64,000 bases of DNA from Acidianus sp. HS-5 (GCF_021655615.1 NZ_AP025245.1:186001-250000), one strand, 5' to 3'. Shown: positions 26,334-35,959, counted from the first letter of the stretch. Notes: generated by a model not told the origin, from the sequence alone. Numbers and translations are program-made.

Positions 26334-28868
26334 TTATTTTCTTCTTATTATAAATATTATAACTCCGATTATAACTGCTATAGCTACTATACCGAGAACT
26401 ACGGTGTAGTTTACGCATATTACCTCAGTTTCTGTAATAGGACTAGTCACTTCAATTTTTTCACCGTTATTGACGTTAAAAGTTCCTACCCATTTAATGG
26501 TTTGGAAAATGTCAGTCTTAGCGTAAAGGCATAGGTTAGACCCGTCAGCAAGCCATTCGGTGATTGTACCATTTGTATAGTGTATTGTTACTAGGAATTC
26601 TTCAGTATAGTTGGGGTAGTAATTTCCAGCATGAGTTATCATTAATGAACTTTCGTTCGTTATGTACCTTGTAGAGGAGGTTATATATATTACACTGGGT
26701 AGAGATATTTTTGCACTAGCGTTGTACCATTCTGTCACTGTCCCATTAGGATAGTGTATCGAAATCAAATATTGTTTAACATACGTTGGAGTAACATTAT
26801 AAGGTGAGGTTATAATCAATTGTTTCTGATCCAAAATATATCTTGTTAAATTACATACCTGAATTATCCGTGGGAAGTCCGTTTGTTCTCCTCTTATATA
26901 CCATGAAGTAACTGTCGCATTGGGGTAACTTATTGTTACTAGGAATTCTTCAGTATAGTTGGGGTAGTAATTTCCAGCATGAGTTATCAATATGTATGTT
27001 TCGTTCGTTACATACCTAGTGGATGGGTTAATGTATATTACACTGGGTAGAGATATTTTTGCACTAGCGTTGTACCATTCTGTTACTGTCCCATTAGGAT
27101 AATAAATTGAGATTAGGTATTGTTCAACATAAGACGGTGTAATGTTAATAGGCGATGATATAATTAGCTGCTTTTGCGAAAGTACGTATCTTACACTACT
27201 GTTTATTTGTATAATATTGGGGAAGTCCGTTTGTTCTCCTCTTAGGTACCATGCAGTGACGGTTCCGTTAGGATAATGAATTGTTACTAGTATATTCTCA
27301 TTATATTCGCATATTATTGTTATGTTATTAAAGTACTGGAAACTGGATAGATTATAGCTCGTAAGGATAGTCTCATTCATTCCATTAATACTTAGCATTA
27401 CTTTGTATAGCGTATAATTAACTGTAGAGTTAGGAGAGAAGTATAATGGCGGTGAGATGTAGTAATAACCGTTTAGATAGAACGACGATTCATTGATTAT
27501 TCCAAGGTTATTTACAACTCTTTCCATCTTTACGTATGTAAAGCCAGGGAACGAAGGCTTAAAATTGTTGGTTAAAAGCCCGTAATCCCTTTCTCCCACT
27601 GTAACCACTGCGTTATTGCCTTGTAACGAAACGTGCAGGTCACCGGTAGCTTCAGCAGTGTCAGATCCGAAAGTGTAAACTGATGGGAAAGGTTTAACTC
27701 CAGAATTATTATACATTAACGCAAGTTCAGCGTGAAGTGAAGTATAACATGTTATCTCGCCACCGTATAATCCTCCAAATACTAACTCTGCATCATATAC
27801 ATTTAGACTACCAGTTAACTGGTTAGGGTCTACCAGAATATAAGAATTTGTCAAGTCAGGGATCGAAATAAATACTTTATCATAATATACCACGTTAGGA
27901 GGCATTAAAGACCCATTTTGCACAATAACGTAACCGAAAGATACTTCTACTCCTCCTTTAACGTCAGTAGTATTAATTATTAAATACCCTGCAAACGGGA
28001 AGTTATACACAGAACAGCAAGTCTCATATCCGTAGAAATCTCTAGGTGAGAGTAAACAAACAGGTTGTACAGACCCTTTTCCACTTACTAGTGTGGAGTT
28101 TATAGATGCACAAGGTGCAGATAAGTTCCAGATATTATCAACGAAATAAAATTCTTTCTCATTAGTTATAAATGATACAACATTCTGTAACCATAGCGTT
28201 TCATTTCCTCCTGAAGTAACTATTTGTAAGACAACATTAAGTTGTAAAGACGCACCATATGGATTGGAAAAACTGGAGTTATATGCTTCTATAGAAGTTA
28301 TATTATAAAATCCTAAAACCTCGTGAGTTTTAATAATGTACTCACTTAATTGTCCGCTATTATTATAAATTCCATAAGACGCTATTCCCGTTGGATTATG
28401 AGGCGAACTCATCTCGCTCTCTATCACTGGAATAGCGTTCTCTGGCACGATGTATACGTAAACTTCGCTAAAAATACTGACTAGACTACAATAACCATTA
28501 ATAACTAGAATATAATTACCTGGAGACAGTATAAAGTCATATTTACCAGAAGTTATGTTTTTGACGCATACTGCAGTTGTTTGCTCACAGTGTGACCATG
28601 CCTCAAACTGACAAGGCGTAAAGATTATTAAAGTATATGGATTGGAAAAACTGGCACAGACTACTATCATATAGTTAGGTTCTAGTGATACATTATAAAT
28701 TGTGTAGCATACGTCTGGTGGTGGAGGAGTTTTAGATTCTGCTTTAAATACATGAGGATATTCTGTATATTCTATTAAATTTTTATGTGTACAGCAGTGC
28801 ATTATTGGCATTTGAATATGCATAGAAAATAGAATAACCAATAGTAAAAATATATATTGAATTTTCAT
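26334..28868 (-). CDS. Thermopsin-family (A5) protein with C-terminal tandem repeats and membrane anchor
   Basis: 844 residues. A signal peptide (about 1-22) is followed by a Cys-rich linker, then the thermopsin-like core from about residue 150 (IASYGIYN, QLSEYIIKTHEVLGF, GASLQLNVVLQ, then VFGGLYGGE). Residues about 520-770 are about five repeats of some 58 residues in an alternating a-b-a-b pattern. A helix at about 818-840 ending IRRK anchors it. Thermopsins are acid proteases outside the cell; the active-site residues of the family are not settled, so peptidase activity is likely but unproven. It has many NxS/T sequons. Confidence 0.8.
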   Translation of the reverse strand: MKIQYIFLLLVILFSMHIQMPIMHCCTHKNLIEYTEYPHVFKAESKTPPPPDVCYTIYNVSLEPNYMIVVCASFSNPYTLIIFTPCQFEAWSHCEQTTAVCVKNITSGKYDFILSPGNYILVINGYCSLVSIFSEVYVYIVPENAIPVIESEMSSPHNPTGIASYGIYNNSGQLSEYIIKTHEVLGFYNITSIEAYNSSFSNPYGASLQLNVVLQIVTSGGNETLWLQNVVSFITNEKEFYFVDNIWNLSAPCASINSTLVSGKGSVQPVCLLSPRDFYGYETCCSVYNFPFAGYLIINTTDVKGGVEVSFGYVIVQNGSLMPPNVVYYDKVFISIPDLTNSYILVDPNQLTGSLNVYDAELVFGGLYGGEITCYTSLHAELALMYNNSGVKPFPSVYTFGSDTAEATGDLHVSLQGNNAVVTVGERDYGLLTNNFKPSFPGFTYVKMERVVNNLGIINESSFYLNGYYYISPPLYFSPNSTVNYTLYKVMLSINGMNETILTSYNLSSFQYFNNITIICEYNENILVTIHYPNGTVTAWYLRGEQTDFPNIIQINSSVRYVLSQKQLIISSPINITPSYVEQYLISIYYPNGTVTEWYNASAKISLPSVIYINPSTRYVTNETYILITHAGNYYPNYTEEFLVTISYPNATVTSWYIRGEQTDFPRIIQVCNLTRYILDQKQLIITSPYNVTPTYVKQYLISIHYPNGTVTEWYNASAKISLPSVIYITSSTRYITNESSLMITHAGNYYPNYTEEFLVTIHYTNGTITEWLADGSNLCLYAKTDIFQTIKWVGTFNVNNGEKIEVTSPITETEVICVNYTVVLGIVAIAVIIGVIIFIIRRK
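26570..27300 (-). repeat. Near-identical tandem repeats inside the thermopsin-like gene
   Basis: A unit of 348 bases (116 codons) is duplicated. For example the stretch at 26593 and that at 26941 are identical for about 50 bases, and those at 26700 and 27045 are almost so. Each unit consists of two related sub-units of about 58 codons, beginning YPNGTVT and marked by RGEQTDFP or NASAKISLP. The DNA-level identity indicates recent duplication or gene conversion. Confidence 0.85.
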
Positions 28869-28967
28869 GGTCTAATCTAACTTTGCTTCTCTATATATAT
28901 TTTTCTATCATCTTGCTTTGTGGGATACCTCAATTTTTATCAAATTAACGTACTTACCTTTAACACA

Positions 28968-29048
28968 ATGTCTGATATTGAATTTAAGAAAAAACTAAAG
29001 AGATTAACACCTAAAGAAATTGAAGTACACAACAAAGTATTAGATTAA
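28968..29048 (+). pseudogene. Short gene fragment (26 codons)
   Basis: ATG at 28968 opens MSDIEFKKKLKRLTPKEIE and ends at TAA 29046-29048. The 5' flank (CAATTTTTATCAA) and the body resemble a second, more decayed copy at 57950-58060. It looks like the N-terminal end of a longer lost gene rather than a complete gene. Confidence 0.4.
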
Positions 29049-29056
29049 TAAAAAAT

Positions 29057-31309
29057 TTAAACCTTAACTAAAGACCACAAGGACACTGCAACACTATCCA
29101 TTGACATCGCTAATGCTGCATATTCCGGTGGTAAATATATAGCAGGATAAAGCAAACCGGCAGCTATAGGCACTAAAATCGAGTTATAACCAAAAGCCCA
29201 GGCTAAATTCTCCTTTATTTTCCTCACAGTTAACCTGGAGTACTCTAGGAGCGTAAGAAGATCCCCTATTTTAGGAATAATTATGTCTCCAGCATATTTA
29301 GCAATATCCGTTCCTGAGGAAATTGCTATACCAACGTTAGCCTCCTTTATTGCTATAGCGTCGTTTATTCCGTCTCCTATAAATGCAACAATCCTTCCTT
29401 TCTTAACTTCGTTCTTAACTAGTTCGGCCTTTTCATCTGCTGATAAGCCTTTGATTACATCAACTTCTAATTCTTTCCCTACTTTCTCTGCATTTTCGCT
29501 GTTATCTCCAGTTGCAATAATTATCCTCTTACCCATTTTCTTCAATGCATCAATAACCTTAACAGAGTCATCCCTCACTTTATCCTCTAAGTAAAACCAC
29601 GCAGTAACTTTACCATCAACGCAAACCAGAACATCTCCTTTTCCATCTCCTTCGCAGTTCTGCAGAACGAAGTCTCTTTTACCCACTATTACGTCGTGAC
29701 CGTCAACTTTACCGTAAACTCCAGAGCCAGGAAATTCAGTAAAGTCCTTAACTTCTAGAGAACTGGGGATGGAAGAAATAGCCTTTGCTATAGGGTGGTT
29801 ACTCATTTTCTCTATAGCTGAGGCGTAAGATATCGCAGTCTTATCTCCTTCTCCCCTAACGCTTATTTTACCTTCAGTAATTGTCCCTGTCTTATCGAAA
29901 ATGAAAGTATCAGCTTTTTTCAGTATTTCAAGGCTTTCCCCATTCCTCACTATTATTCCCTTCTTTGCCAACCTGTTAACAGAAGTTAAAACTGCTAAAG
30001 GAGTGGCTAACCCAAACGGGCAAGGACAAGCTGAGGCTAAGGTTGCCACTGAAAATAGTAATGCGTCCTCCGTACTGAAGCCTAGTAAGAACTTCCAAAC
30101 TGTAAAGACTAGCGCTGAAACACCTATTATTACTGGAGTAAATACTGATGAAACCTTATCTACAAGGTTCTGTATAGGCAATCTAGCAGTCTGTGCCTGG
30201 TTTACTGCCTCAACTACTTGAGAAATGTAAGTCCTTTCTCCTGTCCTCGTAACGTACACCTTTAGGTAACCTGAGATTAAAGTTGACCCACCGATTACCG
30301 CATCTCCCTTCCCCTTCTTTACCGGCATACTTTCTCCGGTAACTATGGACTCGTTAACTTCTCCTTTACCTTCATCAACTATACCGTCTGCAGGTATTAC
30401 TTCTCCTCCCTTTACTATAATCTTGTCACCTACTTTTAGTTCCTCAGCGTTTATAACTCTCCCGTCCTCCAACCTAGCCTTTAAGTTCCTTAATGAAGTT
30501 ATTTGTACTGAGATCCTCTCCTTTAAGTAAGCCTCTAGTGTTTTCCCTATCAGAATGAAAGAGACTAGAAGAGAAGCCACGTCGAAGAAAGTCTGTTGAT
30601 GGACTATAACTGCATATAAGCTGTAAAACCAAGCTATGTTAGTAGAAAGTGAAACGAGAGTGTCCATGTTAGTAGTCCTGTTCTTGAACGCCCTATAAGC
30701 CCCTAAATGGTATCGTAGCCCTGCGTAAAATTGAACTGGAATTGAAGTAAAGAGAGCAACAAGGGGTAAGCCGGAATATTGGAAATACAATGTAGGAATA
30801 GTGAAAACCCACGCAATAATAAGCCTCTTTAACATTTCGTGAACTTCGCTCTTATTAGCAACTTCGCTCTTAACCTTAGTTACCTTATGTCCTGTCTTTC
30901 TGTAAATTTCCTCAGCCAATTCATCGGAAGTTATTGAGTAAGGATTAAACTCCACCAGAATGACGCCGTTAGTTGGATTAACGCTAGCTTTTATTACTCC
31001 TTTTATATCCTCAATTTTCTCCTCTAATTTCCTAGCATCCTCAGGGTTAATATCAACTTTAAAGCTGACCTTTTGAGTGACGACATCGTAACCAGCTTTC
31101 CTTATTGCGTTAACTATGTCCTTCAGTCTGGCGTTTTCTACCTCAACCTTAGCAATTCCTGAAGCTAAGTTTACGTTTGCGTCTTTAACTCCTTTTACTC
31201 CTTTAATTGATTTAGAGACGGTACTACTGCAGGTTGCACAATGCATTCCTACTACTTTTAATTCCTCCTCCTTTCCTATCCTTAGCTTTTCACTCTCCTT
31301 GTTACTCAT
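29057..31309 (-). CDS. copA: Copper-exporting P1B-type ATPase
   Basis: 750 residues. An N-terminal heavy-metal domain has GMHCATC (Cys24, Cys27); a second HMA-like domain follows without cysteines. The membrane metal site is CPCPFGLATP (about 427-429), the phosphorylation site FDKTGT (about Asp472), SNHPIAKAI gives the HP motif, and GDGINDA is the hinge. This set is that of Cu(I) exporters. The Pro after the CPC (usually Ala or Ser) is a mild deviation. It overlaps the YHS gene upstream by a few bases, so both are co-expressed. Confidence 0.92.
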   Translation of the reverse strand: MSNKESEKLRIGKEEELKVVGMHCATCSSTVSKSIKGVKGVKDANVNLASGIAKVEVENARLKDIVNAIRKAGYDVVTQKVSFKVDINPEDARKLEEKIEDIKGVIKASVNPTNGVILVEFNPYSITSDELAEEIYRKTGHKVTKVKSEVANKSEVHEMLKRLIIAWVFTIPTLYFQYSGLPLVALFTSIPVQFYAGLRYHLGAYRAFKNRTTNMDTLVSLSTNIAWFYSLYAVIVHQQTFFDVASLLVSFILIGKTLEAYLKERISVQITSLRNLKARLEDGRVINAEELKVGDKIIVKGGEVIPADGIVDEGKGEVNESIVTGESMPVKKGKGDAVIGGSTLISGYLKVYVTRTGERTYISQVVEAVNQAQTARLPIQNLVDKVSSVFTPVIIGVSALVFTVWKFLLGFSTEDALLFSVATLASACPCPFGLATPLAVLTSVNRLAKKGIIVRNGESLEILKKADTFIFDKTGTITEGKISVRGEGDKTAISYASAIEKMSNHPIAKAISSIPSSLEVKDFTEFPGSGVYGKVDGHDVIVGKRDFVLQNCEGDGKGDVLVCVDGKVTAWFYLEDKVRDDSVKVIDALKKMGKRIIIATGDNSENAEKVGKELEVDVIKGLSADEKAELVKNEVKKGRIVAFIGDGINDAIAIKEANVGIAISSGTDIAKYAGDIIIPKIGDLLTLLEYSRLTVRKIKENLAWAFGYNSILVPIAAGLLYPAIYLPPEYAALAMSMDSVAVSLWSLVKV

Positions 31310-31466
31310 TAGGCATTCCCTTAGGTCCTTCCCTCAGATACTTTTCTGGGTCTTTCTGGAAGGCTTTCATGCAGTGGGGAGAGCAAAAATAGTATACTTT
31401 TCCTTTATACATCGTCTTGTATTGAGAGTCCTCATTTACTTCCATTCCACAAACCGGGTCTATCAT
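31302..31466 (-). CDS. YHS-domain metal-binding small protein
   Basis: 54 residues from ATG at 31466 to TAA overlapping the copA start (ATGAGTAA). The motif MIDPVCGM with YFCSPHCMKAFQKDPEKYL is a full YHS domain, with three cysteines (6, 28, 32). YHS domains are often fused to, or encoded with, heavy-metal ATPases, where they bind copper. The translational overlap points to a chaperone or sensor role for CopA. Confidence 0.85.
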   Translation of the reverse strand: MIDPVCGMEVNEDSQYKTMYKGKVYYFCSPHCMKAFQKDPEKYLREGPKGMPNE

Positions 31467-31689
31467 AATATTTCCTTCTTCTTAATTATTCTTATTTTTT
31501 ATTCTTAACAAGTAGAAAATGGACATGAGAAAAAATAATGCATAAAAGAAGTGAATAATCCCGTTGCTAATGAAACAAGTGAAAGTAAAAATCGTGTTTT
31601 AAGAGCAAAATGTTAGGAGTGAGTTTAGCTTCTCGGTTTTTAGCATCTCAATTATTTAATTCTTTGTATTATTCCTAAATTACTTGTAT

Positions 31690-32058
31690 CTAACTTATTA
31701 TATCCTCAAGTCTTATTGCACCGTTTTTTATGAGGTCTTGATCTTGGCTCACGAGCTTTACTTTGAGCCTTTTTGCTGAAATTAGATAAGCGGAATCATA
31801 GTATGTTAAATTCCTCTTTATAGCCTCATCCAGTATCTCATTATCTAACTTTACATTAATAATGTTCATAAATGATAGAATTTCATTAATTGCTTTAAAT
31901 AATGTATAAATATCTGCTTTACTCCTATATTTCCATATTATATTACCAAGCTCATAATATGCCAGGTCTATAGTATAGTTGTCCTTTAGCACATCAAGGG
32001 CTTTTCTACCTAGCCTTACGGCTTCAAAAATTGAACTAGAGTCGAAAAGGAAACTCAT
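31690..32058 (-). CDS. vapC: VapC toxin, PIN domain ribonuclease
   Basis: 122 residues. The PIN acidic residues are visible: Asp6 in FLFDSSS, Glu in YYELGNI (about 36), Asp in YYDSAYL (about 92) and Asp in SQDQDL (about 106). It is intact and overlaps the vapB start-side gene by 4 bases. VapC toxins cleave RNA when free of the antitoxin. Confidence 0.88.
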   Translation of the reverse strand: MSFLFDSSSIFEAVRLGRKALDVLKDNYTIDLAYYELGNIIWKYRSKADIYTLFKAINEILSFMNIINVKLDNEILDEAIKRNLTYYDSAYLISAKRLKVKLVSQDQDLIKNGAIRLEDIIS

Positions 32059-32285
32059 CTTTCTCTCCTCATTTTCCTTATCTCTTCTACAACCTCATCA
32101 GGAGGGATTTTCTTCAATTCCTCTGAGGCTAAATCCAATAACTTTCTAGTTTCCTCTTCTTCTCTTTTTCTAACCTCCTCTTCTAATGCTTTCCTAAGTA
32201 CTTCACTTATGTTAACGCGATATGCCTTAGCTTTTTCCCACAATTCCTTTCTAACTTTAGTTGAGACAGTTACCCAATCGCTCAT
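32055..32285 (-). CDS. vapB: VapB antitoxin, ribbon-helix-helix type
   Basis: 76 residues. WVTVSTKVRKELWEKAKAYRV and ISEVLRKALEEEV form a ribbon-helix-helix; the charged tail (KKIPPDEVVEEIRKM) is the toxin-binding part. It is directly upstream of, and overlaps, the vapC at 31690-32058. It probably represses its own operon. Confidence 0.85.
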   Translation of the reverse strand: MSDWVTVSTKVRKELWEKAKAYRVNISEVLRKALEEEVRKREEEETRKLLDLASEELKKIPPDEVVEEIRKMRRER

Positions 32286-32384
32286 ATCTTATCTCTTACC
32301 TTTTATGTAAATAAATCTTATGTAGTAAGAATTTTATACTACGACACGAGAAGACTACTTACACTCTTAAACTCTTTGTAGTGT

Positions 32385-33710
32385 TTACCCGTGGCGTAAC
32401 TTATGCTTACTTTTAGCCACTTTTAATTCCGCCACGGGGACACCTCTTAGGGGATCATACACAGTCACCCTTAAATCATTGGTGCCAGTCGAGGGAAACA
32501 CAACTACCCTCCCATCCACCTTTCTTACCAAGTTAAGCGGGGCAATAGAATCCCTTTCTAGCAGTACTCCTCCACCGTCTAAATACCTAGCAGTTACTTT
32601 GACTATTCTAATCACCCTACCCTCGTGAGCAGTGCCCGTCATAAGGTAGGGGTTAAAAACCTTGACGGTCTTCTCCACTAATTGATTCTTCTTCCTTAAC
32701 CTCTCACCGTTGAAAGGGTTAATTGAAGATGTGTAAGCCTCAGAGACCTCCTCAACCTCTATTGGCTGTGCATTAAGCAACTCCACAAATTTAATGACAC
32801 TCCATTGGTGAATCCTGTGCCTAAGCTCAGCGTTTTTGTCTTTCTCCATCCTCTCCTTAGCCCTTAAAGAAAACTTACCCACAATGACCTTAGCGTTAAT
32901 GCTCTTAGCCAACTCAACGACCCTCTTAACGGTCTTCCTCAACACGTCTAGCTTCCTCTCTTTCTCCCTCAACCTCTTCAGCTTCTTTCTCACAAGCTCG
33001 TCCTTGGTAGATTTACCTCTAGTAATCTCCTCCCTCCTCAAGGAATAGTCCACTACTACTTTACCTAGTTTAGTCTCGTAACGCCTCAACTCCTTCAGTT
33101 TGAAGCCCTCAAATACCGCGACCGTCACGTTATTTTCATTAACGTCGAGGGTAAGATAATTACCCTCCTTCGTAGTAACTTCAACCTCCTTCTCAAAAGT
33201 TAACCAAACAAGGGCTTTCTTACCTACTAGCCTAAGTTTGAGCTCTTGTGAGACCCTCCAACCGCTATACAAGAACTTTATCAACTGTTTAGTTACTCTG
33301 AGTGGGACCTCTACCCAACCCTTGTGAGTTAAAACACTTACAGACACTTTGTTGAACTTCCAGTTTATCATGTTGGGATAGGTTATTACCACCTTCTTGT
33401 ACTCCGGCTTATCCTTCCTAGTTAGCTCCTTCTTCTCCCTCTCCCTGAAACTCCTAACAATCCTCCCTGCAACAATGTAAGCCCCTTCAATTACCCTTGA
33501 AGGTAATGAAGGGTACTTCTCCCTATAATAGTTGTAGAATCTTTCGTGCAACTTTTTCCTAGTGGTTTGTAAGCCCTCACCTATTATTGTCTTTATCATC
33601 TCGTCTACCATTCCCTTCTGTATTCTCTCAACTTCTTTCAACGTGTTATACTCCCACTTGTTAATGGAGTCACTCTCAAGCCTCACTGTTCTTTTTAGAG
33701 TCTTTAGCAC
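32385..33710 (-). CDS. TnpB-like (IS200/IS605 OrfB) protein with altered RuvC site
   Basis: 441 residues from GTG at 33710. The RuvC-like half is recognisable: first Asp in LTLDVNENN (about 189), a WSVIKFVELL helix, EVSEAYTSSINPFNGERL at the place of the zinc ribbon, and last Asp in LLERDSIAPLNLVRK (about 387). The second catalytic position, where TnpB has Glu, reads VIVGKFSL, so Glu appears replaced by Gly (about 277), and the zinc cysteines are absent. No TnpA is next to it. It may be a degenerate or repurposed TnpB. A remnant of its 3' end is at 44746-44860. Confidence 0.75.
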   Translation of the reverse strand: MLKTLKRTVRLESDSINKWEYNTLKEVERIQKGMVDEMIKTIIGEGLQTTRKKLHERFYNYYREKYPSLPSRVIEGAYIVAGRIVRSFREREKKELTRKDKPEYKKVVITYPNMINWKFNKVSVSVLTHKGWVEVPLRVTKQLIKFLYSGWRVSQELKLRLVGKKALVWLTFEKEVEVTTKEGNYLTLDVNENNVTVAVFEGFKLKELRRYETKLGKVVVDYSLRREEITRGKSTKDELVRKKLKRLREKERKLDVLRKTVKRVVELAKSINAKVIVGKFSLRAKERMEKDKNAELRHRIHQWSVIKFVELLNAQPIEVEEVSEAYTSSINPFNGERLRKKNQLVEKTVKVFNPYLMTGTAHEGRVIRIVKVTARYLDGGGVLLERDSIAPLNLVRKVDGRVVVFPSTGTNDLRVTVYDPLRGVPVAELKVAKSKHKLRHG

Positions 33711-33821
33711 ACTTGGTCACTTGCTTATATTTAAGAGGCACTTGACCGAAAATTTTTAATGCAAAATCCTACAACTTCTATATTTCTACAGTAATTAGAA
33801 GTGACTAAAAGCGTTTAAAAG

Positions 33822-34115
33822 TTACAGAAATATGTTACAGTCTCTGTCCATAATAATATATAAGGTATTATTATCGATAATCCCGCTCCTATATAGCTTA
33901 GTAAAAAGTTCAACAAATTTATTTAAGTTCCCAATCCCTTTTACGTTAATTATCCCAACTTTCTTACGTCTTTCAATATTCTCGCAAATGTACCTTTCCA
34001 CCTTATCATATAAGGATTTTATTACTTCCACTTCAGTTTTTCCTTCACATAGTATTATTTCGTCGAATTTTTGCGTTGGATTCTTAATTTTATAAAAAAC
34101 TAAACACTTCTCCAA
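33822..34115 (-). CDS. Truncated Toprim-like protein next to an AAA ATPase
   Basis: 97 residues. EIILCEGKTEVEVIKSLYDK carries the Toprim Glu, and YIIMDRDCN the DxD, after which the frame stops. Toprim proteins of this DUF3226/DUF4435-like class have around 200 residues, so the C-terminal half is missing. It follows the ATPase by about 10 bases. The break lies 110 bases from the TnpB-like gene, so insertion-linked deletion is likely. It may be inactive. Confidence 0.6.
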   Translation of the reverse strand: MEKCLVFYKIKNPTQKFDEIILCEGKTEVEVIKSLYDKVERYICENIERRKKVGIINVKGIGNLNKFVELFTKLYRSGIIDNNTLYIIMDRDCNIFL

Positions 34116-34125
34116 AACTGTTCAC

Positions 34126-35151
34126 TTACAACGCATCAATTGCTCTTAAATCCATCCCGATTTCCTCTAGAAGACTGACGTTATCTTCCGTTAAATTAAC
34201 AGAATTAACCCTCCCGTTAACTCTCCTTAAATATACTAGCTGAGTCTTCAAGCCTAATTTTTTCGCAATCTTAAGAGAATAATTTATAACATCCGAGCTG
34301 TGAGTAGTTATAAAGAACTGAATGCCTTTTTCCTTAGCTATCTTAAACGCAAAATTTAAGACAGTATATATACCTCCCGGGTGTTCGTGAACCTCGGGTT
34401 CCTCCATTAAGGCAATCCCTTTACCGTTAAAGTAAAGCAGTATTGAAGATATGAGTATCGCCAATTTAGCGCCGTCTCCTAAAAAGTCTACAGGGATTGA
34501 CGTGTCTTTAAGAGTTAATGATAACACATAATCGCCTAAGTAACGAGAAAACTCTATCCCTTCTGCATCAACTTCAAACTCTTCTTTTAGTAACCTAACA
34601 ATTTCCTTGTCCTTCCTTTTATTCATTTTCAATTCTCCTATTATGTCGTATAGTTGAGGTAAGGATAGGTCATCGTCTATGAGAACGGTATTCTTAAATA
34701 ATTCGGAAAGGTCGTTATTCAAGGACTTGTTAGTTTTTAGTACTATTTGGTTTTCGTCCTTATAACTGACCTCAATTGAATAAGTATAATTATTTTCACT
34801 TACATTGAAAACTATTTTTTCATTCCTACTGAAATTATAAAAGAATTGAGAAAAAATATCCATGTTCATAGACGATAAGGTAATTAGATTGTCGCTTTTC
34901 GCTATCAATATAATATTCCTTAGATTTTCCCAAGTTTTTCCTTCTAACCGTCTCCGTGTTAAATAATCTATCTTATTAATTTTCCTAATTCTATCATATT
35001 GTTCTTCAAGAGAAGAAATGAAATAAATAGCCTCAAGGATGGTGGATTTACCAGAATTATTCCTCCCTACCAATATATTAATTTGTGAAAGGTCTTCAAG
35101 TTTGCAATACTTCATTCCTCTAAAATTCTGTATCTCGACCTGGTTAATCAT
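34126..35151 (-). CDS. OLD-like AAA (ABC-type) ATPase
   Basis: About 341 residues from ATG at 35151 (the open frame reaches 35205, but MINQVEIQNFRGMKY is the usual N-terminal strand). Walker A is VGRNNSGKST, the signature region includes FLGDGAKLA, Walker B is IALMEEPEVHEHP, and the H-loop is FITTHSSDVI. Such ATPases pair with Toprim nucleases in anti-phage modules (OLD, Gabija, PARIS). Here the Toprim gene that follows is truncated. A defence role is inferred from the family and the neighbourhood. Confidence 0.8.
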   Translation of the reverse strand: MINQVEIQNFRGMKYCKLEDLSQINILVGRNNSGKSTILEAIYFISSLEEQYDRIRKINKIDYLTRRRLEGKTWENLRNIILIAKSDNLITLSSMNMDIFSQFFYNFSRNEKIVFNVSENNYTYSIEVSYKDENQIVLKTNKSLNNDLSELFKNTVLIDDDLSLPQLYDIIGELKMNKRKDKEIVRLLKEEFEVDAEGIEFSRYLGDYVLSLTLKDTSIPVDFLGDGAKLAILISSILLYFNGKGIALMEEPEVHEHPGGIYTVLNFAFKIAKEKGIQFFITTHSSDVINYSLKIAKKLGLKTQLVYLRRVNGRVNSVNLTEDNVSLLEEIGMDLRAIDAL

Positions 35152-35362
35152 ATGAAAGATAATTGTATCGTGATTTAATATATCTTTAGCTTTGAGAGAT
35201 TTCAATGGAAGCTAAATCCTCCAGCTCTTTTTCGTACTCCTTTAGAATGTACGTAGAGGCACTATTAAATGGCCTATTGCCCTCTCCTTGTTTTCCTAAT
35301 TTTCTCGTAGTTAAACTAGAATTCTATTATATACTAATTTACCTTTATCAGACTTTTAGGGA

Positions 35363-35608
35363 TTAGTGCACTTGATATCGACTTAACTTTTCCCATATAT
35401 GGTCACTAAAGCTCTTCTTTATCTCTTGAGGAGAGGCATCCTTACTAATAAGATCATCCTTATTTTGAATTTTTTCTAGCTCTTCAGCAAAAACAGTATA
35501 AGGTGTAAGCACTATTAATCCTCCCAAATTAATCACATAAACTTTCTTATTTGCAAACCATTTGCCTAGGTAAACTCTGCCTTTTGAGTCAACTATTTTC
35601 TCTTCCAT
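35363..35608 (-). CDS. AbrB-like antitoxin (orphan)
   Basis: 81 residues. KIVDSKGRVYLGKWFANKKVYV and GGLIVLTPY fit the AbrB/SpoVT domain; the tail contains KKSFSDHIWEKLSRY. Downstream there is no toxin gene; the space to the ATPase holds only a short in-frame remnant (ending KELEDLASIEISQS near 35208). It may be solitary. Confidence 0.55.
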   Translation of the reverse strand: MEEKIVDSKGRVYLGKWFANKKVYVINLGGLIVLTPYTVFAEELEKIQNKDDLISKDASPQEIKKSFSDHIWEKLSRYQVH

Positions 35609-35630
35609 AAGTAGTTGTGGGAACGTCTTC

Positions 35631-35852
35631 TTATAAAGTTTCTATAACGTTGCTAATGGGAGATACTAATAACTCGTTGGAATATATCTTATTTTTGCAT
35701 TCATTTGAAATATAACTGTGAGTATAGCACTGTAGGTACAAACGCTTCATTTTATCATTGCATACATAGTTCAAATATCTGCATATTTCCTCCTTATATC
35801 TGTACAAGTCCTCAAATCTTTGCTCTAATAATTCCCTCTTCTTCTCATTCAC
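35631..35852 (-). CDS. Small charged protein, unknown
   Basis: 73 residues, highly charged N-terminal helix (KKRELLEQRFEDLYRYKEEI) and four cysteines in the middle. No family recognised. It lies 22 bases upstream of the AbrB-like gene in the same direction, so they may be co-transcribed. It could also be a fragment. Confidence 0.35.
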   Translation of the reverse strand: MNEKKRELLEQRFEDLYRYKEEICRYLNYVCNDKMKRLYLQCYTHSYISNECKNKIYSNELLVSPISNVIETL

Positions 35853-35959
35853 AATCTATTCTACACTCGTCAATTGAATCCATGTCAGGTTCACGCAAGG
35901 ATTACCAAAATTATCTCTTAAATCCAGATAAACATTAATGTTCATTATCTTAGCTTTAA

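Noticed and set aside
29283..31508. Several plus-strand frames across copA
   Set aside because: They are antisense shadows of the well-conserved copper ATPase, rich in Ser/Leu/Thr.
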